From the IMG/VR virus record IMGVR_UViG_3300043803_000118, positions 1 to 64,000 of that record: 64,000 nt of DNA, one strand, 5' to 3'. The stretch is from a virus. The translations under genes were made by a program, and so were the position numbers. Positions 9,806-19,200 of the stretch are shown here, in pieces (the stretch's first letter is position 1; each line of letters starts with the position of its first letter). The notes under the pieces were generated by a model. It was not told the origin of the DNA. It saw nothing but the letters and a program-made list of their open reading frames with translations, and did no database searches.

Positions 9806-10174
9806 ATGTTAACAAAGCAAAAATCTCGCCCTGTATGTAGTCATTGCGGTCTAGTACCGGCGAAACCTAATGGCATAAGCAAGTTAGGATTCAAAAAATG
9901 GCACAAATATTGTGTAGATTGTAGCAAGATGATGTATAATGACAACTACAAGCATCTACAAAACAAGGGTGATCGTTGTGATTTTTGCGGATTTAAAGCA
10001 GTAGACAAATGCCAACTAGAAGTAGTCTTTAAAGATGGTAATAAGAAAAACAAGAAATCCGGAAATCTTAAAACATGTTGTAAAAATTGCGGAAGCCTAT
10101 ATAAAAAACGTCTTCGTAAAGGTAAGAAGTCAGTGATGAACATGACTGTCGATACAGATATTAGAATCGCATAA
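9806..10174 (+). CDS. Small zinc-binding protein with a degenerate HNH-like core
   Basis: A 122-residue basic protein with four CxxC pairs: C11/C14, C36/C39, C58/C61 and C92/C95, enough for two zinc sites. The second half follows the HNH endonuclease pattern (CxxC, then L-E-V-x-x-x-D-G-N with N82, then CxNC), but both histidines of the usual V-H-H-x-D-G-N are V74 and F75 and the final histidine is G96. D77, G78 and N79 are kept. I infer a nuclease fold that has lost catalysis and may now only bind nucleic acid. It is the only plus-strand gene in a 20-kb minus-strand block and faces the 3' end of gp23. It could be a moron or a decayed homing gene. Confidence 0.7.
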   Translation: MLTKQKSRPVCSHCGLVPAKPNGISKLGFKKWHKYCVDCSKMMYNDNYKHLQNKGDRCDFCGFKAVDKCQLEVVFKDGNKKNKKSGNLKTCCKNCGSLYKKRLRKGKKSVMNMTVDTDIRIA

Positions 10175-10197
10175 AAAGAAAGGGCGCCGAAGCGCCC
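10173..10197 (-). terminator. Rho-independent terminator of the gp23 operon
   Basis: On the minus strand: GGGCGC, loop TTCG, GCGCCC, then TTTCTTTTT. This is a 6-bp GC stem with a UUCG tetraloop and U-tract, 27 bp after the gp23 stop. On the plus strand the stem is followed by AATCTTTT, so it may act weakly on the zinc-protein transcript too. Confidence 0.85.
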
Positions 10198-10223
10198 AAT
10201 CTTTTGAACAACAAATCCAACTA

Positions 10224-11420
10224 TTATTGGAATGTTAAGTTCTGTACAGCGATCTCACCAACGTAGTCCGCAGCATTACCGAATGATGATGCTGTGTTAG
10301 TTAATTCGATATAGCCATAACGTGTCATGAATGACACGACTGGTTCGAATGTTGATGGATCTAGAACAACGCCGCTTGACATCAATGGGATGTATGGGCA
10401 GTAGAACGCGGCTGCGTCAGTCTCACTTGAACCCTTATAACCAACCAATACTGGCTGAGTATCTGGGGCGTATGAGTCAACGAATACGCGCATTGCACCG
10501 TTCAATGTACCAACGAACTTAGTGTTAGTTGGGGCTTCGAATGTGCCTTCAGTTGTTCTTGCGAATGCTGAAGTTGTTGCTGACTGTAGAACAGTCAATG
10601 ATGCTGGTGATACAACTGCCCAGTTACCTGCACCGCGACGAGTGCGCTGTGCAATCAAGTTTGCAACGCGGTTGATTAGAACTGCTAGAGCAGCATGTTC
10701 GTCACCGACGTATGTTGCAGTACCTGATACTGTTGCTTGGTTGTATGTGAACTCTGTTGAAGCAAGAGTACGCAATGACAACAAGATTTCTTGATCGATT
10801 TCAGCAGTGATTTCTTGGGCAAGTGCTGCCATGATTTCTGCTTCGATGTCGATACCGTGCTGTGACTGTGCATCCTGTGCTGCTTCAAATGTCCAACGTG
10901 CTTGCAACTTACGTGACTTGGCTTCAACAGCCTGACGCAAGATTTGTACGCTGATCTGCTTACCACCGTTACCTTCAAGGGCAGCAGTATCATTACCAGT
11001 GTAGTAATTTGATGTAGTTGCGCCTGATGGTGAACGTGAATAGGCCTGAGCAATTTTGAATGGGCTCAATGCTTCTTCACCAGCAGTTACGCTTGTTGCG
11101 GCTGCTGAGTTGTCAGTCAATGACTGAGCGTAACGCACACGTAGTGTGTGGATCTGACCAACTGGACCAGTCATTGGCTGAACGCCGACTAGTTCGTTAG
11201 CGATAACAGTTGGCATAACACGACGAATTACTGGAAGAATAACGCGATTTAGTGTTGCGATATTACCAGCAGTTGTTGTGCCAGCAGTAGATTCTGCGAG
11301 CAACTGCTTCTTGGTGTTCTCTAATATAACACCCATTGTGGAACGACGAGTTCCCTTCAAGCCTTCTAGTAGGGCCTCTTTTGTCTCGTCCCAACGGCTT
11401 TCTAAGAGTACTTTTGACAT
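10224..11420 (-). CDS. gp23: Major capsid protein gp23
   Basis: The 398-residue precursor matches the T4 gp23 family in its N-terminal targeting segment (start MSKVLLESRWDETKEALLEG), the core (VRYAQSL, EALSPFKIAQAYSRS, ARWTFEAAQDAQSQHGIDIE) and the C-terminus ending GEIAVQNLTFQ. It assembles the hexameric capsid lattice. T4 gp23 is cleaved by gp21 after an (I/L)xE motif; here L41-A42-E43 followed by S44 is the likely site, with I32-L33-E34 a second match. It is shorter than the 521 residues of T4 gp23. AGGAGA lies 7 nt before the ATG. It is last in the head operon and is followed by a strong terminator, suiting high expression. Confidence 0.96.
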   Translation of the reverse strand: MSKVLLESRWDETKEALLEGLKGTRRSTMGVILENTKKQLLAESTAGTTTAGNIATLNRVILPVIRRVMPTVIANELVGVQPMTGPVGQIHTLRVRYAQSLTDNSAAATSVTAGEEALSPFKIAQAYSRSPSGATTSNYYTGNDTAALEGNGGKQISVQILRQAVEAKSRKLQARWTFEAAQDAQSQHGIDIEAEIMAALAQEITAEIDQEILLSLRTLASTEFTYNQATVSGTATYVGDEHAALAVLINRVANLIAQRTRRGAGNWAVVSPASLTVLQSATTSAFARTTEGTFEAPTNTKFVGTLNGAMRVFVDSYAPDTQPVLVGYKGSSETDAAAFYCPYIPLMSSGVVLDPSTFEPVVSFMTRYGYIELTNTASSFGNAADYVGEIAVQNLTFQ

Positions 11421-11444
11421 TTGTATTATCTCCTAATCTATGTC

Positions 11445-12557
11445 TTACTTAAGCCCTGCCAGACGCTTGAGATCGATCACATTATTTTGCAATTCTGGAT
11501 CTTGCTCAACTTTCTTATTGGCAGTTTCTTTATCACCAGTTACTTCTTTTACAACACTTTCTGTGAGGGCAGTTTTAGCGCCTGCTTTTTCACTTCCAGT
11601 ATTAAGAACTGCTGGTAGATACTTGTCGAAAGCGGCTTTCAATTTTGGTGTCTGCACGCTTTCAAGCAAAGCCTTCATTACATCAGCCTTCTCTTTGTTT
11701 AGAGGAGATAGAAGTTTTTCCATATCCTTTTCACGCTGAGTTGATTCTTTTATAATTCGGACTTCACGATCCTTTGTTTCGACTAACTTCTGGGCTTCTA
11801 TAGCCTTTGAAGTAGCCTCAGCCAATGCTCTTTCTTTTTCTGCAATAACTGAATGAAGTTTGCGAGCCTCTGCCTTATCGTTTAGATAAGTTACAGAGTA
11901 TTCACTTGCAAACGCTTCAAACAACTTGCGTCCAAAAGCATTTTCTCGGGCTGTTTTGATGTCTTCTCTGAGTTGTGATAGTTCACCCTTCAAATGACCA
12001 GTAACAGCGGCGTTGACTCTCTTAGCACTTTCTGCAACAAATTTTTGCTTGAGTGCTTCAAGTTTCTCACGACCTTCTGCGACCAACTTGACACGAGCCT
12101 CAACAACTGCTTGTTTGTCTTGATTAAATTCCTTGATCTCTTTTGCAAGAGCATGTACAATGAATTTCTCTAACTTTTGTTGATTCTCTGTCTGGACTTT
12201 ACGATCATTACGTAGTTCTCTGATTTCTTCGGCTAGTTTAGTAACCATGAACTCATTGAACTTCGATGCATTTTCTTGCAATTTGATCTTAGCCTTTACG
12301 CGGTCTTCGTTTAAAGCCTTTCTCTCATCGTGAAATTCTGCAATTTCAGTTGAGAGGCTTTCTGTTACCATCTTATCAAGGGCTTCAACCATCACGCTAC
12401 GATCATGCTCGTAACGTTGCGCAAACTCTTCTCGGAGTTCTGCACGTACTTGATCGCGGGCTTCAGTCAACTTTGACTCCCAGACCTTTTGAATTTCGCC
12501 TGAGACTTCTTCATTGATTAGACCACTCTCTAGTAATGGTTTGATAGCATCTAACAT
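11445..12557 (-). CDS. gp22: Prohead core scaffolding protein gp22
   Basis: A 370-residue, highly charged and almost wholly helical protein, lying between gp21 and gp23 as in T4. It starts MLDAIKPLLESGLINEEVSG, and residues about 30-300 are heptad-rich Glu/Lys/Arg sequence typical of the long coiled-coil scaffold. The tail (VIDLKRLAGLK) may contact the shell. In T4 the scaffold is degraded by gp21 after assembly, and several LxE or IxE sites are present here. It is about 100 residues longer than T4 gp22. Ribosome site AGGGGAT. Its start lies 4 bp beyond the gp21 stop, suggesting translational coupling. Confidence 0.93.
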   Translation of the reverse strand: MLDAIKPLLESGLINEEVSGEIQKVWESKLTEARDQVRAELREEFAQRYEHDRSVMVEALDKMVTESLSTEIAEFHDERKALNEDRVKAKIKLQENASKFNEFMVTKLAEEIRELRNDRKVQTENQQKLEKFIVHALAKEIKEFNQDKQAVVEARVKLVAEGREKLEALKQKFVAESAKRVNAAVTGHLKGELSQLREDIKTARENAFGRKLFEAFASEYSVTYLNDKAEARKLHSVIAEKERALAEATSKAIEAQKLVETKDREVRIIKESTQREKDMEKLLSPLNKEKADVMKALLESVQTPKLKAAFDKYLPAVLNTGSEKAGAKTALTESVVKEVTGDKETANKKVEQDPELQNNVIDLKRLAGLK

Positions 12558-12561
12558 GCTT

Positions 12562-13209
12562 TTATCCCCTATTATTTAATTTAAGATCCTTGATGAGACG
12601 TTTAACTTCCTCACCTAAGTATCTTTGTACCTTTTTGTCGCCCCTTGCTTCTCTAGCGATATCCATAACTTTATGACCATGCTTCATATTCATGAGGCTT
12701 TCGTATATTGCTTTAGGATATGCGTTAGGTGCGCTTGGTTGTGCGACTATATCTACAGTGATGATTTCAAAATCACTGACCTTGCCATCTAAGTCGTTCA
12801 CATTACCTGATCCACGACTTGAAACGCCTAGTTTCACACCGCTCTCCAACATAGTTCTTACTAATTGACCCATTGGAGTTGGTAGAATTTTTAATTTACC
12901 GAAACCGTTTGCGCCATCCATCCACATACTTGTGATCATATGACTTACACGGTCTAGGTTAATCTTTAAATCGTCTGGGTGATCTACTTCACCCAACACT
13001 GAATAACCTTCAGATATTTGCTTGTTCAACGTTTCGACTGCGGTCTCAATTTCAGAAATGGGGTAAACACGCTCATTTGCGTTCTTTACCCCTCCCTGAA
13101 TGAAGATACCCTTCATATAGAGGGTCTTCAGATCGCCGTCTTCCTTTACGGATTCGACAACCATGTTCGCTCTATCGAACGTTAGGTGCTCTTTGAGATA
13201 CAAAGCCAT
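12562..13209 (-). CDS. gp21: Prohead protease gp21
   Basis: 215 residues, close to the T4 length. This is the serine protease that matures the prohead by cutting gp23, gp22 and other core proteins. Family features are visible: NANERVYP near 43-50, GEVDHPDD with the likely catalytic histidine H77, and KLGVSSRGSG with the likely catalytic serine S130 or S131, followed by FEIITVDIVAQPSAP, the conserved strand leading to the C-terminus. GGAG lies before the ATG. Order and spacing with gp22 and gp23 are as in T4. Confidence 0.94.
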   Translation of the reverse strand: MALYLKEHLTFDRANMVVESVKEDGDLKTLYMKGIFIQGGVKNANERVYPISEIETAVETLNKQISEGYSVLGEVDHPDDLKINLDRVSHMITSMWMDGANGFGKLKILPTPMGQLVRTMLESGVKLGVSSRGSGNVNDLDGKVSDFEIITVDIVAQPSAPNAYPKAIYESLMNMKHGHKVMDIAREARGDKKVQRYLGEEVKRLIKDLKLNNRG

Positions 13210-13231
13210 TGTTCTCCAAGTTTCCTTTTAA

Positions 13232-14026
13232 TTAGCCTTTGGCCACGATGCTCTTGCTATTTGCAGAGCCATCTTTGGTTACGGGTTTTGGTGCAGCAGT
13301 TAAATCAACTTTTGCTTTACCACCTGGTACGTTCTTGAATGAACCTGCACCTGGTAGATCGCCTTCTTTCTTGCTGTACTCATTTGATGGGCCTTTTGGA
13401 CCATTTGGTACAGACTCAGCAGCGCCTGCGAATTTGACAGGCTTGCTGTCCATTCCCTTTGCTCCTGAATTTGCTGTTACTGGGCTCTTTGTTTGAGCGC
13501 CATTATCACCGTGTGTTACTGATACTTTCTGAAGTTGTACTGCTTCCATAACTTCTTCTTCCATAGCATCATCTGACATTTCCATCATGTCATCTTCAAC
13601 TTCTTCTTCGTCGCCCATGTCTGCGTCACCGCTCATGAGTGATTCAAATTCAGCCATTAGATCATCTAGTTTATCTTTGATGTCGCCTAAGTCAGCCTTA
13701 TCAACTGAACCTTCTTCATCATGATCTGCTTCTAGATCGCCAGTTAAATCGTCGCCTGCTTCTTCTGCTTCATCGTCAAAATCGATGTCTGCTTCGTCTT
13801 CGGCTTCTACAACGTCACCTGACTCTTCGGCTGAGATTTCGTCCATTAGATCGCCTACTTCGCCCACCATTGATGATTCTTCAGTATCCATCATCTCTTC
13901 ATCCATGATTGACTCATAGATTTCACGGGACTTTTCGACCACGATCTCGTGGAATAATTCTTTTGCTCTGTCTTCTTGCTCATTGATAATGAGGTCAATA
14001 AGCTGTTCAAATTTCTTGTTTTCCAT
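13232..14026 (-). CDS. Acidic prohead core protein (gp67-like by architecture)
   Basis: 264 residues. Residues 1-45 are helical (MENKKFEQLIDLIINEQEDR, then AKELFHEIVVEKSREIYES). Residues 45-165 are very rich in Asp and Glu, and the last 100 are Gly/Pro/Lys-rich and probably disordered. T4 gp67, the precursor of the internal peptides, has a similar plan (short helix then acidic tail) and lies in the same part of the head operon, so I read this as the prohead core protein. It is far longer than the 80 residues of T4 gp67. AGGAGA precedes the ATG, with a late-promoter-like box and a terminator just upstream, so this gene may begin its own transcription unit with gp21-gp22-gp23. Confidence 0.7.
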   Translation of the reverse strand: MENKKFEQLIDLIINEQEDRAKELFHEIVVEKSREIYESIMDEEMMDTEESSMVGEVGDLMDEISAEESGDVVEAEDEADIDFDDEAEEAGDDLTGDLEADHDEEGSVDKADLGDIKDKLDDLMAEFESLMSGDADMGDEEEVEDDMMEMSDDAMEEEVMEAVQLQKVSVTHGDNGAQTKSPVTANSGAKGMDSKPVKFAGAAESVPNGPKGPSNEYSKKEGDLPGAGSFKNVPGGKAKVDLTAAPKPVTKDGSANSKSIVAKG

Positions 14027-14062
14027 TGTAAGTTCTCCTGGTTAAAAATGGCTTTGTAAAAT

Positions 14063-14070
14063 TATTTAGT
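14063..14070 (-). promoter_or_regulatory. Late-promoter-like box ACTAAATA
   Basis: ACTAAATA on the minus strand, just after the 14080-14101 hairpin. The predicted start near 14057 gives a 30-nt leader with AGGAGA before the ATG at 14026. Confidence 0.5.
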
Positions 14071-14079
14071 GCGTAGTTA

Positions 14080-14101
14080 TAAAAAGCACTCAATAAGTGC
14101 T
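14080..14101. terminator. Weak bidirectional terminator hairpin
   Basis: AGCACT (14085-14090), loop CAATA, AGTGCT (14096-14101). On the minus strand a run of five T ends the stem; on the plus strand the stem is followed by ATTTTTTT. It lies between the 76-aa gene and the acidic core gene, so it would separate portal-side from capsid-side transcripts in part. Confidence 0.5.
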
Positions 14102-14144
14102 ATTTTTTTACGTTTTTGTGGAAATAAGGCTAAGAATAGCCAGA

Positions 14145-14375
14145 TTAGGCAGCAGCCTGTTCTTGAGGCTGATTGGCCGCGCCATACTGCTCACGCACTT
14201 TCTTTAGATGTTCTCTCTTTTCATAGTTACGAACATCCAACATCTTGCGCAATTTACGCAATTGTTTCAACGTTAATTTAGTTTTGCGTGAAGTTCTCCA
14301 TACAGGTTTGCTGTTATCTTGATTGACATCTTGATAACCTGCTATTGGAGCATCAAACATTTCAAATAGTTTCAT
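14145..14375 (-). CDS. Small basic protein between portal and prohead core genes
   Basis: 76 residues. An N-terminal MKLFEMFDAPIAGYQ is followed by a strongly basic helical stretch (RTSRKTKLTLKQLRKLRKML) and a short KKVREQYGAA tail. The place between gp20 and the core genes corresponds to the T4 gene 67-68 interval, so a prohead core role is likely, but I cannot assign it to gp67 or gp68 by sequence. The late promoter box GATAAATA ends 5 nt before the ATG and there is no Shine-Dalgarno sequence, which predicts a leaderless message. A weak terminator follows the gene. Confidence 0.75.
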   Translation of the reverse strand: MKLFEMFDAPIAGYQDVNQDNSKPVWRTSRKTKLTLKQLRKLRKMLDVRNYEKREHLKKVREQYGAANQPQEQAAA

Positions 14376-14380
14376 ACTAT

Positions 14381-14388
14381 TATTTATC
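14381..14388 (-). promoter_or_regulatory. Late promoter box GATAAATA, 5 nt from ATG
   Basis: GATAAATA on the minus strand touches the gp20 stop codon (14389-14391) and is followed by ATAGT and the ATG at 14375. T4 geometry puts +1 on the A of the ATG. Confidence 0.65.
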
Positions 14389-16188
14389 TTATACTGGTGG
14401 ACTTGCGGGAGTAGCGGGTGCCGCGGCGCCGCCTGTTTCAGGTCCTGTTCCCGCAGGAGTTGCGCTTACTGGGCCTGCAACATCCATACCTTCTTCACCT
14501 TCAGGAGGTGCCTCCATCTCGTCTCCAGTCTGTTCGTCTGTTTCGATGTCAGCATTACTTACACCCACGCTACGTAGATCGTTGCCTTTAGGTTCCTCTA
14601 ACGGTTCTTTGCCGTTCTCTTCACGCCACATCTTCTCATTTTGTGTTATCTCTTCTTCAGATAAACCTAAGAAACGTTCCATAGCAAAACGTTTACTCAT
14701 GTATGGAAACGCTTCCATTGTTTGGAATACACTAACTCTGGCTGTATCTAATTCGCTTTGGCGATATGCAGCAAAGTTCTGTGGTGGATTGAATGTTAAT
14801 TTAAAGAGACCACTATCAATATTGAAGCCTCTCCAACGTAAGAACAATTTGAACTCTTCGTCTAGTGTGATAGACATATAGTTCTGTAGTCTTTCGCAAT
14901 ATTGATTAAAACGATATTCTTGAATCAATGCTGTGCCAACACGACCATCACTTAATGGTCTATCGCTGTCATCTGGACCTGTTGGTAAATATGAACTTGG
15001 TACACGCAATCCACGTGCTAATCTGTTATTGAAATAACGCAAGTCATCGATCTCGCCTAGATTCTGACCACCTGGCATGACTTCTACACTTGATCCACGA
15101 CCATCTGCTGTGACGGGAAAGAAATAGTCTTCGTTCATCGACAGTGGATTATACGTAGCATCTACGATAGATTGCCCACCATACACGCTTGGTATTCTAC
15201 GTTGATGAATCTCATTCTTGATACGCTCAACGAATGCCATAGCCATGTGACTTGGCATGTTACCTACATCAATCTTGAACAATCTACGTTCTGGTGCACG
15301 TTGAACACGATAGATTAGCACAGCATCTTCAAGCAATTCTTTTTGCTTATAGACTTTGAAGATGTTTTCTAATATACTCTGACCAAACGGCCAAAATCTA
15401 TCTAAACCTTCAGTCAGACTTAAATGTACTATATGTTTCGCATCAATAGCGGCTTCACTCTGACCTAATGTAAAACGGCTACCAGATGTATTGTATGGCA
15501 TTGCTGGAACTGTGTATGGCGTGTTAGTTCCGCCTCCACTACCGCCTAATCCAGTTGCGGGGTTAGCGGCAAAATCAGTGTTCGTTTTTTGAGCCACCGA
15601 TAGATTCTGTAAATTAATATTAAGGTCTTTAATAACATATTGTTCCGGTAATTTACCTTCACTCTCATTGACAATGACTTTGATCACTTTGACCATATCG
15701 ACCCAATATAGTTTAAAGTTTTCCGGGTCGCGAACGAATACTTGATCACCGTATTTGACAACGTTACGGAATATCTTAAAGATTCTTTGATCAAATTCGT
15801 TTAATTTACACCATTGCTGTAACTGTTGCTTCAATATATTAACTTCATGAGGTGTGGGATCTTCAGTGAAATCAATATTGAATGGTGTGCCATTGTGTTC
15901 GTTCTTCTGTGTACTGAATTCTGAAATGATGTCTAAACATGCGTTGATTTCTGCGTCAACGTCCATCATCTCATACTGATTATAACGTTCTATTCTATTT
16001 GGATGCCCTGTATAAACTTCAGGGAGCCTACTCATATAGTTGCGGTATCCCCAATCGGCATTATTATAGCCGTCGCTAACACCCCCATTATTATTTGGGC
16101 TATTGTTCCATGTGCCCGAATTGCTGTTAGCGCCGCTAATAGGGCTAGTGAAACCGGATTTGTTTAAGAATCGTTTAACGTATGGCAT
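14389..16188 (-). CDS. gp20: Portal vertex protein gp20
   Basis: 599 residues, homologous to the T4 portal, which forms the dodecameric ring at the DNA-packaging vertex and nucleates the prohead. Recognisable gp20 segments include YNQYEMMDVDAEINACLDII (about 68-87), NEFDQRIFKIFRNVVKYGDQ, a DRFWPFGQSILE segment, VLIYRVQRAPERRLFKIDVG with the clip and stem region after it, and the conserved VEVMPGGQNLGEIDDLRYF. Residues 1-45 are Asn/Ser/Gly-rich and the last 60 are Pro/Ala/Glu-rich, both probably disordered and making it longer than the 524 of T4. An ACTAAATA box lies 7 nt before the ATG with no obvious ribosome site. Confidence 0.96.
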   Translation of the reverse strand: MPYVKRFLNKSGFTSPISGANSNSGTWNNSPNNNGGVSDGYNNADWGYRNYMSRLPEVYTGHPNRIERYNQYEMMDVDAEINACLDIISEFSTQKNEHNGTPFNIDFTEDPTPHEVNILKQQLQQWCKLNEFDQRIFKIFRNVVKYGDQVFVRDPENFKLYWVDMVKVIKVIVNESEGKLPEQYVIKDLNINLQNLSVAQKTNTDFAANPATGLGGSGGGTNTPYTVPAMPYNTSGSRFTLGQSEAAIDAKHIVHLSLTEGLDRFWPFGQSILENIFKVYKQKELLEDAVLIYRVQRAPERRLFKIDVGNMPSHMAMAFVERIKNEIHQRRIPSVYGGQSIVDATYNPLSMNEDYFFPVTADGRGSSVEVMPGGQNLGEIDDLRYFNNRLARGLRVPSSYLPTGPDDSDRPLSDGRVGTALIQEYRFNQYCERLQNYMSITLDEEFKLFLRWRGFNIDSGLFKLTFNPPQNFAAYRQSELDTARVSVFQTMEAFPYMSKRFAMERFLGLSEEEITQNEKMWREENGKEPLEEPKGNDLRSVGVSNADIETDEQTGDEMEAPPEGEEGMDVAGPVSATPAGTGPETGGAAAPATPASPPV

Positions 16189-16195
16189 TGTCTAG

Positions 16196-16203
16196 TATTT
16201 AGT
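16196..16203 (-). promoter_or_regulatory. Late-promoter-like box ACTAAATA, 7 nt from ATG
   Basis: ACTAAATA on the minus strand, immediately after the tape measure stop, followed by CTAGACA and the gp20 ATG at 16188. Predicted leader is 0-2 nt. Confidence 0.45.
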
Positions 16204-16204
16204 G

Positions 16205-19200
16205 TTAGGCTTGACTATACTTCAATAACTTGTCTTGTGTACTATTACTTGTTTCAAGCCTATTGATTACTGAATCTAATTTATTAGACATCATTTCCAT
16301 CATTGATTGATTGATAGCGACTAACTCCTTGAACGCTTCTGGATCTTTACTACCCATTGCGGCTGCTTTGTCTTGCATTTGTGCCTGTATTTCTGTATTA
16401 GTTTTCTTACCTAATTCTGCTAAGAAACTGTTAGGATCTAGTGGCACGATCATTTCATTACCGTGCAATGTTGCTGGATATCCAGTTTCTGGACCCATTG
16501 CTAATCCACCTGCATCCGCGCTAACTTTTGTAGGTATTTTACCTGATCGCAATGCTTCTGCAAGAGTCTTTCCTTCAGTAGCCTGTTTATGACTTGATGT
16601 TTCGCCGTGACCAAATACCATAGACGCGCCAAATTTAGACATCAAACTTTTACCTAAATCAAATCCTGATTTTAATTGTGCGGTGCTTACATCAGAATCG
16701 TCTTTTGCTACTAAAGAAATACTTACAGAGTTGCTATTAGTAAGTCCAGGTTGCTTGTCTGTTTTTCCTGCGTGCCATGCTTTTTGATCTCCAGGGACAA
16801 ATTCTGTGATAGAGCCGTCTTGATCAACCATGTAATGGTAACCTAGACCTCTAGCCTTAAGTGTCGATATAGCACTTTGCAATCCTCTACCACCTGTATG
16901 GTGAACTATGATACCATCTGTCTTTTTTCTAGGTCCTTTTGCTGCGTCTCCTGCATCAGCCGCTCCCATTTTTAATGGGCCTGCAGGACCGCCACCTCCA
17001 CCACCTACTTTTCCTTCAGCGTCATCAGATGGTACTTTCTCAGAATCTTTTGATCCGCCACCTAATAATTTAGAAGCCCATCCAGAAGCCCAATCCATCA
17101 CTCCACCACCGGATGGCGTTGAAGGAACACTTACTCCGCCACCGCCACCGCCAACAGCCGCGGCTGGTTTACTACCGCTTCCTCCCCCGCCACCACCTGT
17201 TCCGCCTCCGGTAGTAGCACCTGGCTTAACCGGTTTAGCCTGCGGTGCTGCTGTTCCTCCGCCTGCCGTACCACTCATTGCTGAACTATAGGCAGCAAAT
17301 GCTTGTCCTAATTTTAACGCTCTATCTGGATCAACATCAAGTTTAGTAAACTTGACGAATTTACCCATGACATCATCACCACCAAACATTTTGACGATGC
17401 CACCAACGATGTTATCTGCGGCATTCGCGAGTTCTCCGCCGCCTTTAAATTCTGCTAATGCTTGACTAAAATATACGAATGCTTGTGCGTTAGTTTTGAC
17501 ACGTTTAGCACCATCTGACCCTAGATCGATCTTAGCAAATTTTTCCATCTTATTATAAGGTGCGTCAATTTGGAAGAATGATGCTACTCCCTCACTTAAC
17601 GTACCCCACATGCCTTGATCAGTACCTTTATATTTCGACATCGCATCGCCAAACGATGCCATTGCTTCTGCGTTATTTTTTACATTTGCAGAATTGATCT
17701 TGAGTTCACCAAACTCTTGTAGTTTCTTGAACGGGCCTTCTATTCCTAATCTACTTGAGATTTTATCTGTGAATCCACCTATCAAGTTGCCCATGCCGCC
17801 CACTGCTGATGCTCCACCGCCTACAGCAAATGCTTTATTGAATGCCATGAATGCTTCAGCATTCTTCTTGACTCTATCGCCGTCTATCTTGAGTTTATCG
17901 AACTCTTCAAGTTTCTTCATAGGACCATCTACGCCTAAGAAATTACCTAACTTATCACTTAGACCTCCTATGATTCCACCGATGCCTGCGGCCGCACCAC
18001 CTGCACCGAATACAGCAAGACCACCACCTATAGCAGCGATACCTTTGCCTGAATCAACTAACTTACTGCCGTCTAACTTCTCAAATGGTTGCAAGCCTTC
18101 TGCTAATGAAGGTAGTGCTTTGCCCATGATCCATGTAGCACCTGCAAGACCTGCGCCTACTGCGGCTATCGCTACACCGAATCCTGCCGCACCTGCAAGA
18201 ACCATTGGGTTCGCAAATGCTTTAAGACCTTTTGCCGCGCCTTCTAATATGTTACCACCACCTGCACCTAATGCTCCGGCTGCTTTACCTGCATTTCCGG
18301 CGGCGCCGGCTGATGCCGGAGACACATTAGGTATGCCAGATGCACCGCCGGGCACTACACCACCTGTGCCAGGCAACCCTCCACCTGCACCACCACCGAA
18401 CGGCATTATTCCTTTGATCTTGTCCATGACGCCACCAGCGGACGCTTTCTTGGCGGCTAGGACTAGCATACCTAATGCTCCTGCGGCTGCAAGAGCCGCA
18501 GTTGCCATTATTGGGAGTTTCATCGCTACGTCTTCTACTGCACCTGATGCTTTTATAGTTGCTTCTTGAATTTTAGCCTGAGCGTCTGCTGGTGCATCTT
18601 GACCTGGTTGTTGTGCTTTTTTACGTCCAGCTCGAATATCTATTAAATCTTGCTCTAAATTTTGATTCATTCTTTGAGAACGTTTCTTGTTGTCTTCTAC
18701 GTTATTAAAGTCAAAATCTTTTCTTGCTTGTTCCGAAACAAGCAATGCTCTTTCGCTTGATCTTAATCTGTTCTTTTGCTCTGCATAGTAATCTTGTTCT
18801 ACTTTTGCTGTTGCAAGTTGAGCATCTTTTCCTTCTTTCAATGAGTTAGCAAACTCAGCCATTGGACCTTGCATATTGTTACGTGCAAGTTTTCTTGATT
18901 CTTCACCAGATATAGTTCCAGTGATAAGCATTTCTTTAGCACCTTTTCTTAGTGCTTCGGGTGCATCGGCTAATGCATCTAATGCTTTTTCGCGTTGCTC
19001 CATTTCTCTTCTAACGGCTGCGGCTTCATCTAGACGACCTGCTTTAGTTAGATCATCAATCTTAATTTGATCCGCCATCAGTTTTACTTGGCGTTGAGCA
19101 TCTAGTGCATTTTCTTTTTGTTTTTCTTTAAGTGAAGCAACATCTTTACCAGTCAATGACGCAAGATCCATCAAACTAGTTTGATAATCTATGCTTGCTC

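Noticed and set aside
14345-18569. Plus-strand ORFs of 127-291 residues opposite gp20 and the tape measure
   Set aside because: Pro/Ala-rich shadows of Gly/Ala-rich coding sequence on the other strand, without start signals.
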